A stretch of 64,000 nucleotides of DNA from Palsa-461 sp963768185 (GTDB lineage Bacteria > Actinomycetota > Acidimicrobiia > Acidimicrobiales > RAAP-2). The DNA lies in assembly GCA_963768185.1 (NCBI GenBank), contig CAVYGS010000001.1, forward strand, positions 496,001 through 560,000, read 5' to 3'. Below, piece by piece: positions 1-7,572 of the stretch (position 1 is its first letter; every line of letters starts with the position of its first letter). Under the pieces are notes generated by a model. It saw only the letters and a list, made by a program, of their open reading frames with translations, was not told where the DNA came from and searched no databases. Made by a program: the position numbers and the translations under genes.

Positions 1-127
1 CTTCCAGGCTCTCCCGGGTCGGCCAAGCCTTGCGCCGGTGCAGCGTGGTTCCTTCGCCGTCGAGCACCCGCACGGTGTGCACGCTGGCGATGCCCAGGTC
101 GATGCCGACCAGGCGCCGATGGTTCAT
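1..127 (-). CDS. IS110-family transposase, 5' fragment cut by window edge
   Basis: The reverse strand reads from an ATG at 127 into the window edge and encodes about 42 residues (MNHRRLVGIDLGIASVHTVR...). The G-I-D-L-G-x-A motif is the first acidic segment of the RuvC-like DEDD domain of IS110 transposases, and the following V-R-V-L-D-G-E-G and R-x-x-x-P-T-x-E-S-L spacing is common in actinobacterial members. A strong ribosome binding site (AAAGGAG) lies about 6 bases upstream of the ATG, which fixes the start. The rest of the gene is outside the window, so completeness cannot be judged. Family assignment from 42 residues is likely but not certain. Confidence 0.7.
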   Translation of the reverse strand, partial: MNHRRLVGIDLGIASVHTVRVLDGEGTTLHRRKAWPTRESLE

Positions 128-641
128 CTCTTCTCCTTTGGTCGTGTCGGTTGTCACCGGCTCGCCCGCAGGAGCGACGCACGCATCAGGCCACGGTCCC
201 GAGGAGACACGCCCAACCGCGGCTCCCACTCATGTGCTGCAAACGGACCCGGCCTCGATGGACCGGTCCACTTCCCTCATCCGGGGCATCCGTGGCCGGG
301 CCGGGTGTGGCAATCAGACGAACGGGGCAGGACCCTCGCGGGCTCCCCAGAGGTCATCTCGACGCCACCCCCCGGACCAGCCGGGATGTCCATGCAACCC
401 TGGGACCTCAACCCCGTGGTGGAACCACGGTGCCGGTGTCCCTTACATGAGGTGACGATCCCGCCCGCGGCATCGGCTCGCCGACGCCGGTGGGGCTCGG
501 GCGCTCCTCGAGGGGCCCTACCGGGGCTCTCGGCCACCAACCCTCCCTCATCCGCCGGGGCTTCGGCGACGAATACTCTTGGTGCGTCGGCCTCCGCTCG
601 CCCCGGGGCCCCTGGACGACCACCGGTAGGATCCAGATCAG
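128..641. other. Gene-free region between IS110 transposase start and tatB
   Basis: This 514-base stretch has no convincing gene; the long open frames across it lack protein-like composition and ribosome binding sites. The part next to the transposase contains short hairpins: CCGTGGT at 414-420 pairs with ACCACGG at 424-430, and CCCGG at 371-375 pairs with CCGGG near 381-385. IS110 elements carry their non-coding end, which in the IS621 type encodes a bridge RNA, directly upstream of the transposase, so part of this region may be IS end. The outer boundary of the element is not visible. The last part, next to tatB, is probably host promoter DNA. Confidence 0.5.
627..632 (+). promoter_or_regulatory. 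Candidate -10 element TAGGAT for leaderless tatB
   Basis: TAGGAT lies 9 bases before the tatB ATG, and no Shine-Dalgarno sequence precedes that ATG. Initiation about 7 bases after a -10 box would give a leaderless transcript beginning at or next to the start codon, which is common in Actinobacteria. No good -35 is seen. Confidence 0.35.
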
Positions 642-1073
642 ATGTTCTCCCTCGACCCCGAGAAGCTCTTCATCGTCCTGATCGTGGCGCTCGTCCTGCT
701 CGGCCCGGACAAGCTGCCCAAGCTGGCCCGCCAGATCGGTGCCGGATGGGCCAAGGTGCGGGCCTTCCAGCAGCGCATCGAGGCCGAGGTACGCGAGTCC
801 ATGCCCGACCTGCCCTCGACCCATGAGATCGCCCGCATCGCCCGTTCCCCGGTGAGCTACCTCAACTCGCTCGCCGACGTGAGCGACGAGCTGGTCCGCG
901 ACCCCGCTGGCCCGGCCAACGCCGGCCCGAGCGACGCGTCGTGGCCGGTCGACCGGTCGGCACCCGCCGCCCCCAACGGCTCGGCGAACGGGCACGGCCC
1001 GGCCGGCCCGACGCTCATGCCCCCGGTCGGCACGTCGGGGAACCAGGTCCCGTCCGACCCCGGGATGAACTGA
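642..1073 (+). CDS. tatB: Twin-arginine translocase subunit TatA/TatB family
   Basis: 143 residues. The protein starts with a short amphipathic lead and one membrane helix (about residues 8-20, FIVLIVALVLLGP), then the hinge L-G-P-D-K-L-P, which is closer to TatB (LGPxRLP) than to TatA (FGxxKL). A cytoplasmic amphipathic helix follows (about 22-55), then a Pro/Gly/Ala-rich tail. It should assemble with TatC at the inner membrane to export folded proteins with twin-arginine signals. tatC follows 31 bases downstream on the same strand, and helY after that, matching the mycobacterial tatA-tatC-helY order. The ATG has no ribosome binding site and probably begins a leaderless message. TatA versus TatB cannot be settled by eye. 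Confidence 0.85.
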   Translation: MFSLDPEKLFIVLIVALVLLGPDKLPKLARQIGAGWAKVRAFQQRIEAEVRESMPDLPSTHEIARIARSPVSYLNSLADVSDELVRDPAGPANAGPSDASWPVDRSAPAAPNGSANGHGPAGPTLMPPVGTSGNQVPSDPGMN

Positions 1074-1104
1074 GGGTTGGGGAGACCCGGGAGCACTCGA
1101 GCCC

Positions 1105-1854
1105 ATGGCCACCCGGCTGTTCAACGCCCGCAAGGAGCGTCCGGCCCCGGACGCGATGACCCTCGTCCAGCACCTGGCGGAGCTGCGACGACGCCTCATC
1201 TTCTGCGTCATCGCCTTCGTGGTGGGCGCGTCGGTTTCCGCCGCCTTCTACCCCGGGATGCTCGACCTGCTCAAGCACCCGTTCTGCGAAGCCAACCCCC
1301 ACAACTGCAGCTTCTATGTCACCGGGCCGCTCGACCCGTTGTCGCTGCGCATCCAGATGGCGGCCTTCGGCGGCCTTCTCCTCGCGTCGCCGGTGATCCT
1401 CTTCCAGCTGTGGCGCTTCATCACGCCGGGCCTCTACAAGAACGAGAAGCGCTACGTGGTGCCCTTCGTCGTCTCGGCCGTGGTGCTCTTCGTCGCCGGG
1501 TGCGCGCTGGCCTACCTCGTCTTCCCGCACGCGCTCGAGTTCTTGAAGGCGGTCGGCGGCCCCTCGTTGAAAGAGATCCTCTCGCCCAACCAGTACCTGA
1601 GCCTGATCCTGCTCATGATGTTCCTCTTCGGGATCACCTTCGAGTTCCCGGTCGTCCTCGTCGCCCTGCAGCTCGCCCACGTCGTGACGCCGACCCAACT
1701 CCTGCGCGTCTGGCGCTGGGCGGTCATCGGGTTGACACTGGTCGCCGCGGTGTTCACCCCGAGCGGTGACCCGCTGTCGATGCTGGTGCTGGCCGTCCCG
1801 CTCATCGTCTTCTATTTCGTCTCCATCGCCATCGGCAAGTTCCTCGGGCGTTGA
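1105..1854 (+). CDS. tatC: Sec-independent protein translocase TatC
   Basis: 249 residues, normal for TatC. The N-terminal MTLVQHLAELRRRL matches the conserved cytoplasmic E-L-R-x-R motif that takes part in twin-arginine recognition. About six hydrophobic helices follow, with the conserved F-x-x-P-G-L-Y (FITPGLYKNEKRY) and F-G-x-x-F-E-x-P (FGITFEFPVV) motifs. It is the receptor subunit of the Tat export complex. The gene follows tatB and its TGA overlaps the TTG start of the downstream helicase, so the three genes are probably one operon. A short extra cytoplasmic segment (about 15 residues) precedes the conserved start region. Confidence 0.95.
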   Translation: MATRLFNARKERPAPDAMTLVQHLAELRRRLIFCVIAFVVGASVSAAFYPGMLDLLKHPFCEANPHNCSFYVTGPLDPLSLRIQMAAFGGLLLASPVILFQLWRFITPGLYKNEKRYVVPFVVSAVVLFVAGCALAYLVFPHALEFLKAVGGPSLKEILSPNQYLSLILLMMFLFGITFEFPVVLVALQLAHVVTPTQLLRVWRWAVIGLTLVAAVFTPSGDPLSMLVLAVPLIVFYFVSIAIGKFLGR

Positions 1855-4042
1855 GCGGCCCCGCCGTTCGTCAGGGGGAGCCCGGCGAGCCCTCGGCTCG
1901 AGAGCGACGCCGGTTCCTGAGCAACCTGCACTTCCCGCCCGACCCCTTCCAGCTGGAGGCGTTCGACGCGCTGGACGAGGGCCGCTCGGTCCTCGTCTCG
2001 GCCCCGACCGGCTCGGGGAAGACCCTCGTCGCCGAGTACTCGATCTGCCAGACGCTCGCCGCGGGGACCAAGGCCTTCTACACGACGCCCCTGAAGGCCC
2101 TCTCCAACCAGAAGTACCAGGACCTGTGCGCCGCCCACGGCGAGGATCAAGTCGGCCTGTTGACCGGAGACACCGCCATCCGTCCCAAAGCGCCCATCGT
2201 CGTCATGACGACCGAAGTGCTGCGCAACATGCTGTTGGCCGGTTCGGACCTGCTCGAGCGGCTTGGCACGGTCATCTTGGACGAGGTCCACTACCTCCAG
2301 GACCCCTACCGCGGCGGGGTGTGGGAGGAGGTGCTGGTGCTGTGCGCGCCGAACGTGACCTTCGTGTGCCTGTCGGCGACGGTGTCGAACGCGAACGAGC
2401 TCGGCGCCTGGCTGCGCTCGGTGCGTGGGCCGGTGGACGTGGTGGTCGAGGATCGGCGGCCCATCCTGCTGCGCCACCACTTTGCCGTGCACCACCGAGA
2501 AGACGCCGCGCCGGTGCTCGCCCCGCTGCTCGCCCGCGGCACCGCATCCGACGAAGCGCTGCGGATCGACCAGTCGGTGCGCCGGGCCGGGCGGAACCGG
2601 GTGCCGTCTGCCATCGGGCCCGGCGGACGGCGGGCCGAGATGCGCCTCCCGGTCCGCTCGCCCCGCCGCCTCGAAGTCGTCGAGCTGCTGGAGGAGGCCG
2701 AGCTCCTACCGGCGATCGTGTTCATCTTCAGCCGGGCGGCCTGTGACGACGCGGTGCGCCAGTGCCTGCGCGACGGGGTGCGGCTCACCTCGCGGGCCGA
2801 GCGCAACGCCGTCCGGGCGGCCGCCGAGCGCCACGTCGATTCCCTGTCCGACGACGACCTGGCGGTGCTGGGCTTCCCGGAGTGGCTGGAGGGCCTGGAG
2901 TCCGGTCTGGCGGCCCACCACGCCGGTCTCGTCCCGGCGTACCGCGAGACCGTCGAGGAGTGCTTCGCTGCCGGATTGTTGAAGGTCGTGTTCGCGACCG
3001 AGACGCTCTCACTCGGCATCAACATGCCGGCGCGCACGGTCGTCATCGAGCGCTTCACGAAATTCGGCGGCGCCGGGCGGGCCACGCTCACCTCGGGGGA
3101 GTATGCGCAGCTGACGGGGCGGGCCGGGCGGCGTGGCCACGACGCCGAGGGCCACGCGGTGGTGCTGTTCTCGCCCGAGACCCCGCTCGGCGACGCGGCG
3201 CGGGTCGCGCTGGCTCCGCCACCCGACCTCCGCTCGACGTTCCGGCCGACCTACAACCTGGCGGTCAACCTGGTCCGGCGCTTCGACCGGGAGACCGCGC
3301 ACGGCGTGCTGCGCAGCTCGTTTGCCCAGTGGCAGGCCCAGCGCATGCCGGGCCGCCGGCCCGAGATGCTGACCGAGGCGCTCGGGCGGCGGCTCGCCGT
3401 CTTGGAGGAGCTCGGCTACGTGCACGGGTGGTCCCTCACCGACGCCGGCGGGCGCCTCTCGACCGTCTACCACGAGTCCGACCTGTTGGTGGCGGAGGCG
3501 CTCTCCGACGAGGTGCTGCACGGCGCCGAGCCCGCCATCCTGGCCGGGGTGCTCTCGTCGGTCGTCTTCGAGAAGCGCCGGGCCCGGAAGGTCTTCGCGC
3601 CGTCGCGGTCGCGCCCGGGGGCGGGGCGGCGGCGCGCACCGCAGGGCGACCGGCTGGGGGAGCGACGCCGCGCCGAGCTCACCGAGCGCCTGAGCCAACT
3701 GGCGTCCCATCACGAGCGGATCCGGGCCGTCGAGGAGGTCCACACGGTCCCACGCACCGCGCCGCCCGAGCCCGGGCTGGCCACCGCCGTCGCCGCGTGG
3801 GCCGCGGGGCGTCCTTCGGGGCCACCTTGGAGGTCGCCGCACGGGACGCCGGCGAGATGGCCCCGGGGGACTTCGTGCGCACCGTCCGCCAGCTCGCCGA
3901 CCTCGTCCACCAGGTCGGGATGGTGGCCCGGGACCCCGCCGTGGCGGCCTCGGCGATGACCGCCCACGACCTCCTGCTCAGGGACGTAGTGGCCGCTGGG
4001 GCGATCCCCTCATCCGCCATCCCAGAAGGTGTGCCGTCGTAA
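1851..4042 (+). CDS. helY: HelY-like Ski2-family DEVH-box RNA helicase (frameshifted)
   Basis: The sequence shows Walker A APTGSGKT (about residues 51-58), a DEVH box (about 144-147), motif III LSAT, and the motif VI region QLTGRAGRRG, all typical of Ski2/Mtr4-type helicases and of actinobacterial HelY. The TTG start overlaps the tatC stop. The main frame ends falsely at 3959. The homologous C-terminal part (GASFGATLEVAARDAGEM... to the stop at 4042) is in another frame, and one extra G in the G run at 3806-3809 joins the two. With that correction the protein has about 730 residues, shorter than the roughly 900 of mycobacterial HelY. The error is probably in the sequence, because both sides of the shift are intact. 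Likely role: RNA unwinding in turnover or processing (family knowledge). Confidence 0.85.
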
Positions 4043-4045
4043 GGT
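4040..4045 (+). promoter_or_regulatory. Candidate -10 element TAAGGT before the ThyX-like gene
   Basis: TAAGGT ends 9 bases before the ATG at 4055, and no ribosome binding site is present in the gap. This is the same arrangement as at tatB and fits leaderless transcription. It overlaps the 3' end of the helicase gene. Confidence 0.3.
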
Positions 4046-4054
4046 TGCCCGGTC

Positions 4055-5698
4055 ATGTTCCCCTACGTCGAAGAGCGCTTCAGCGACGACGAGGTCGCCG
4101 TTCTCCAGCGCTACTTCACCAACGTCTACGGCCCGGTCTTCGCGCTGGTGAACCTCCCCGAGGTGGTGAAAGGCGCCCTGTTCGCCCGGTACTCGCGCTC
4201 GGCCAAGAGCCTCCGGCGCCTCTTCTTGGACGAGTTCGTCTGCGACCTCGAGATCTCCGGCGACGCCTCGGTGGACGCCACCGTCGGGATGAAGCGCGCC
4301 GAGGAGCTCTACGAGCGGGTCTTCTACGAGTACGGGGATGACTCGGTCGCCCAGGTCGGCGGCGTGCACCTGGCGTGCGAGCAGGCGTCCAACATCTTGA
4401 CCAAGGTCTTGGAGTGGGGCCGCCTCATGGCCTATCTCGAGCAGTCGACGCGCTACATCGGTTACGACACCCGGATGACCAACGGGCACTACCGGTACCA
4501 CCGGCCAACGGCGGTGCTCGAGTCCCCGCTCGGGGCCCGCTACGTCGGCGACATGGACCGGATGTTCGACACCTACGGCGAGCTCATGCCCCGGCTCCAG
4601 AGCTGGCTCATCACCCGGTTCCCCCGCCAGCCCGGCGACTCGGACTTCGTCCACCGCCAGGCGGTCCGGGCCAAGGCCCTGGACGGCCTCCGGGGCCTGC
4701 TACCGGCGGCGTCGCTCTCCAACGTCGGCATCTACGGATCGGGGCAGTCCTACGAGTCGCTCTTGTTGAAGATGCGCTCGCACCCGCTCCCCGAAGCGCG
4801 CTTTTACGCGGACCTGATGTTGACCGAGCTGCGCAAGGTCATCCCCTCGTTCCTCCAGCGGGTGGACGTGTCGGATCGGGGAGGGGAGTGGTCCACCTAT
4901 TTCAACGACACGCGCACCCAGACCGAGCGCGTGCTCGCACGCCTGTGGCCCGACGCGAGGCCGGGCGCGCCCACCGAGCGCCTGGGTGCCGAGACCGGCG
5001 AGGTGCGTCTGGTCGACTTCGACCCCGAGGGCGAGGACAAGCTCCTCGCGGCGATCTGCTTCGCGCCATCCACCCTGTCCGAAGAAGAGGCCTTGCGCCG
5101 GGTCCGCGCGCTGTCTGCCGATGAGCGCGTCTCGCTCCTGCACGCGTACGTGGGCGACCGCAAGAACCGCCGGCATCGGCCCGGGCGCGCCTTCGAGCGC
5201 ATCGACTACCGCTTCGAGATCACCGTCGACTACGGGGCGTTCCGGGACCTCCAACGCCATCGCCTGCTCACCATCGAGTGGCAGCAGCTCACCCCCGAGC
5301 TCGGCTACACCGTCCCTGACCTGGTCTTAGAGGCCGGCGAGGGGGCCGCCTACGTGGAGTCGCTCGAGCGCTCCCGGGCGCTTTATGACGCCATGGTGCC
5401 CGACTTCCCGGTCGAGGCCCCTTACGCGGTCGCGCTCGCGCACCGCGTGCGCTGCGTCATGCAGATGAACGCGCGCGAGGCGCTACACCTCATTGAGCTG
5501 CGCTCGGGCACCCAGGGGCACCCGTCGTATCGTCGCATCGCGCAGCACATGTTCCGCGCAATCGCCGAAGAGGCGGGACACCGCGCGGTCGCCGACGCGA
5601 TGGTGCACGTGGAGCACGGCTGGAGTGATCTCGAACGCTTGGAGGGCGAGCGGCGGGCCGAGTCCCGGCGAGAAGCTCGCGCATCCCAGAATTCTTGA
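4055..5698 (+). CDS. Double-length ThyX-like (FAD-dependent thymidylate synthase family) protein
   Basis: 547 residues, about twice a normal ThyX. The N-terminal half holds GDDSVAQVGGVHLACEQASN and then EWGRLMAYLEQSTRYIGYD, which keeps the E-x-S-x-R-Y end of the ThyX signature. The C-terminal half holds FRDLQRHRLLTIEWQQL, which keeps the RHR start, and HLIELRSGTQGHPSYRRIAQHM, which resembles the ThyX C-terminal E-L-R...Q helix. Neither half alone has the full R-H-R-x7-S / E-x-S-x-R-Y set. In normal ThyX the active site is built between subunits of a tetramer, so this may be a fused pseudo-dimer. Whether it makes dTMP cannot be said. It stands alone between helY and the DUF4193 gene. Confidence 0.75.
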   Translation: MFPYVEERFSDDEVAVLQRYFTNVYGPVFALVNLPEVVKGALFARYSRSAKSLRRLFLDEFVCDLEISGDASVDATVGMKRAEELYERVFYEYGDDSVAQVGGVHLACEQASNILTKVLEWGRLMAYLEQSTRYIGYDTRMTNGHYRYHRPTAVLESPLGARYVGDMDRMFDTYGELMPRLQSWLITRFPRQPGDSDFVHRQAVRAKALDGLRGLLPAASLSNVGIYGSGQSYESLLLKMRSHPLPEARFYADLMLTELRKVIPSFLQRVDVSDRGGEWSTYFNDTRTQTERVLARLWPDARPGAPTERLGAETGEVRLVDFDPEGEDKLLAAICFAPSTLSEEEALRRVRALSADERVSLLHAYVGDRKNRRHRPGRAFERIDYRFEITVDYGAFRDLQRHRLLTIEWQQLTPELGYTVPDLVLEAGEGAAYVESLERSRALYDAMVPDFPVEAPYAVALAHRVRCVMQMNAREALHLIELRSGTQGHPSYRRIAQHMFRAIAEEAGHRAVADAMVHVEHGWSDLERLEGERRAESRREARASQNS

Positions 5699-5705
5699 GC
5701 GGTCC

Positions 5706-5741
5706 CATGACCAGGGACGACACGAGAAACCCCTGGTCATG
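5706..5741 (+). terminator. Inverted repeat after the ThyX-like gene
   Basis: CATGACCAGGG (5706-5716) is perfectly complementary to CCCTGGTCATG (5731-5741), giving an 11-bp stem with a 14-base loop. It starts 7 bases after the stop codon at 5698. There is no T-run after it, so it would be a non-canonical terminator or an mRNA 3'-end stabiliser. Confidence 0.45.
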
Positions 5742-5756
5742 CACCGTCGGTGGCTC

Positions 5757-5787
5757 TTGACGAATCGGCCCGTGATCTGCGTATCTT
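5757..5787 (+). promoter_or_regulatory. Candidate sigma-70-type promoter TTGACG-19-TATCTT
   Basis: TTGACG at 5757-5762 is followed after 19 bases by TATCTT at 5782-5787. The spacing is slightly long, but both boxes are good matches. It would start a transcript running through the structured stretch 5816-5969 towards the DUF4193 gene at 6076. Confidence 0.35.
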
Positions 5788-5815
5788 ACGAAGTCTGAAT
5801 TCTTCCCCGGGAGTC

Positions 5816-5969
5816 CCAGGCCGGTCGTCCTGGACTCGTGGTGGGGAACCTGTTGTGCGGCGGCAGGCTCGGGGGGTCGAGTAGAGAACACCACGAGTCG
5901 CCCGGGGTCGGCCGGGCGGCGTTCGTGACGGCACCAAAGACCCCCGGGCCTCGCCCCCGTTCCTCGGGG
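5816..5969 (+). ncRNA. Candidate structured RNA or long structured leader
   Basis: The 334 bases between the terminator-like repeat and the gene at 6076 hold several consecutive inverted repeats. CCAGG 5816-5820 pairs with CCTGG 5829-5833. The 11-bp GACTCGTGGTG 5833-5843 pairs with CACCACGAGTC 5889-5899 and encloses a small CCTG/CAGG hairpin. CGCCCGG 5899-5905 pairs with CCGGGCG 5912-5918, and CCCCG 5955-5959 pairs with CGGGG 5965-5969. A candidate promoter lies just upstream. It does not match SRP RNA, tmRNA, RNase P RNA or a riboswitch I recognise. It may be a small RNA or a 5' leader of the DUF4193 gene; high GC alone also produces short stems. Confidence 0.3.
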
Positions 5970-6075
5970 TGACTCGGCTGCCGCCGAATTCCCCCAGCGC
6001 CTCCTTCAATGCGCCTGAACGGCGCGCCCAGGCGTCTATGCTCCCGCCGTCGCGAACCCCGACCGGAAGGAAACG

Positions 6076-6558
6076 GTGCCCGAAGACCACGACGACGCTG
6101 CTGACGACCTCGAGGAGCTGGACGAAGCGGATCTGGACGAGGACGAGCTGGGCGACGACGACATCGACGAGGACGACCTCGACGACGACGACCTGGAGGA
6201 CCTCGACGAAGAGGACGCCGACGATGCCCTCGGGGACGAGGCCGCCGTGGCCGAGGAGGCCGAGGAGGCGGAGGCCTCTTCGACCGAGCGCGCCGCTGAG
6301 GAGGCGGACGACGAGGACGAGGAGGAGGCCGACGACGAGGACGTGGAGGCCAGCCTGGACGTGATCTTGAAGGAGCGTCTCGTCGTCGAGGACGAGGTCG
6401 AGGACGACGAGCTCACCGACGCCGAGGACCGCACCGAGGCGAGCGAGCGGGTCCTCCCCAAGCAGCCCGACGAATTCGTCTGCAAGTCGTGCTTCCTTGT
6501 GAAGCACGCGAGCCAGCTGGCCGACAAGAAGCGAGGGCTCTGCCGTGACTGCGTCTGA
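6076..6558 (+). CDS. DUF4193 family acidic zinc-ribbon-like protein
   Basis: 160 residues from a GTG start with AGGA 7-9 bases upstream. The first 75 residues are almost all Asp and Glu. The conserved C-terminal half has D-V-I-L-K-E-R-L-V-V and the end motif EFVCKSCFLVKHASQLADKKRGLCRDCV, whose C-x2-C and C-x2-C pairs could bind one zinc. This is the actinobacterial DUF4193 family, which is near-universal in the phylum and of unknown biochemical role. The very long acidic lead is unusual in my experience of the family. The downstream gene starts inside the last codons of this one (GTG at 6545), so they are probably co-transcribed. Confidence 0.85.
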   Translation: MPEDHDDAADDLEELDEADLDEDELGDDDIDEDDLDDDDLEDLDEEDADDALGDEAAVAEEAEEAEASSTERAAEEADDEDEEEADDEDVEASLDVILKERLVVEDEVEDDELTDAEDRTEASERVLPKQPDEFVCKSCFLVKHASQLADKKRGLCRDCV

Positions 6559-7096
6559 GGGACCCCGAGGCGGCCTCCGGCCGTTCCTCGACGAGGCGCT
6601 CGACGTGTTCGTCTACGCGCCGGTCGGCCTCATCGCGAGCTCGCTCGAGGAGCTGACGGCGGCTGACGTCCCGGAGCTCGCGCAGAAGGGTCGCGGCCGC
6701 GTCGGCCGTCTGCTCTCCAACGCGCGCATCGTCGGTCGCATGACCATCGCCATGGGACGACGGACCCTCGACTCCGAACTGGCGCGCTGGGTGCCGCCTG
6801 CAGCCGGCGACACGCCGCCCGACGAAGGGCCGGTCGCCTCCGAAGCGCGCCCGACCAAAGGTGAACGGCCCGAGTTTCTGCGCCGGGTCGAGCCGGCGCC
6901 GGAACTCGCCATCCCCGAATACGAGGCGCTCTCGGCGTCCCAGGTGGTGCGCCGGCTTGATGGCCTGGGGCCGGCCGAGCTCGCTGCCATCTACGAGCAC
7001 GAGGCGGCCACCCGGCGCCGGCGCACGATCTTGCACCGCACCCAGCAGCTCCTCGGCCACGAAGGGTCCCCGGGACCGGCCAGCTGGCCGGCCTAA
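6545..7096 (+). CDS. Conserved hypothetical actinobacterial protein
   Basis: 183 residues with a GTG start that overlaps the DUF4193 stop by 14 bases. No membrane segment or catalytic motif is visible. The N-terminal half (ALDVFVYAPVGLIASSLEEL...) is followed by a Pro-rich linker and a C-terminal helical module, IPEYEALSASQVVRRLDGLGPAELAAIYEHE, a pattern seen at the end of other small actinobacterial proteins, probably a short protein-binding or HhH-like fold. The coupling to the DUF4193 gene suggests shared expression. No function is proposed. Confidence 0.7.
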   Translation: MTASEGPRGGLRPFLDEALDVFVYAPVGLIASSLEELTAADVPELAQKGRGRVGRLLSNARIVGRMTIAMGRRTLDSELARWVPPAAGDTPPDEGPVASEARPTKGERPEFLRRVEPAPELAIPEYEALSASQVVRRLDGLGPAELAAIYEHEAATRRRRTILHRTQQLLGHEGSPGPASWPA

Positions 7097-7107
7097 GCGG
7101 AGCGCCG

Positions 7108-7572
7108 GTGGAGGGGGTCCGGCGGGCCGAAGGAGCCGATCTCGAGCGCTGCCGGGAGCTCGTGACCGCGGCGCTCGCCGCAACCGACGGCCAGCGCGGC
7201 GGAGCACTGCTCCTCGCCGGTGGCTCGCCCGCCGACCTCGCCGCGACGCTCATCGAACGCTGGTTCGACAGCGACGCGACCGCGACGATGGTCGGCACGG
7301 TCGACGAGGTCATCGTGGGCATTGCCGCCGGCACGGTGGCCGAGTCAGGCCCCCGCCTCGTCGGGCGCATCGAGTGCTTCTACGTCGAGCCCGATGCGCG
7401 CGCGGTGGGGGTGGGCCAGACGATGGTCGAGGCACTCCTCGAGTACTTCTCTTCGCGGGAATGCAGCGATGTCGACGCGATGGCGCTGCCGGGGGACCGC
7501 TCGAGCAAGCAACTCCTCGAGTCGGCCGGGTTCAAGGCGCGGCTGCTGATCCTCCACCGGACACTGGACTGA
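7108..7572 (+). CDS. GNAT-family N-acetyltransferase
   Basis: 154 residues from a GTG start 11 bases after the previous gene. The central part has IECFYVEPDARAVGVGQTMVEALLEYF, corresponding to GNAT strand beta4 and the acetyl-CoA pyrophosphate loop (R/Q-x-x-G-x-G/A pattern, here ARAVGVGQ). SSKQLLESAGFKARLLILHRTL follows at the end, the usual helix and beta6-beta7 region. The substrate is unknown. The last 41 bases overlap the 3' end of the convergent gene at 7532-8884. Confidence 0.75.
   Translation: MEGVRRAEGADLERCRELVTAALAATDGQRGGALLLAGGSPADLAATLIERWFDSDATATMVGTVDEVIVGIAAGTVAESGPRLVGRIECFYVEPDARAVGVGQTMVEALLEYFSSRECSDVDAMALPGDRSSKQLLESAGFKARLLILHRTLD

Noticed and set aside
38..826. Long plus-strand open frame across the region before tatB
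   Set aside because: It is Arg/Pro/Gly-rich shadow translation of GC-rich DNA, overlaps tatB, and lacks a ribosome binding site.
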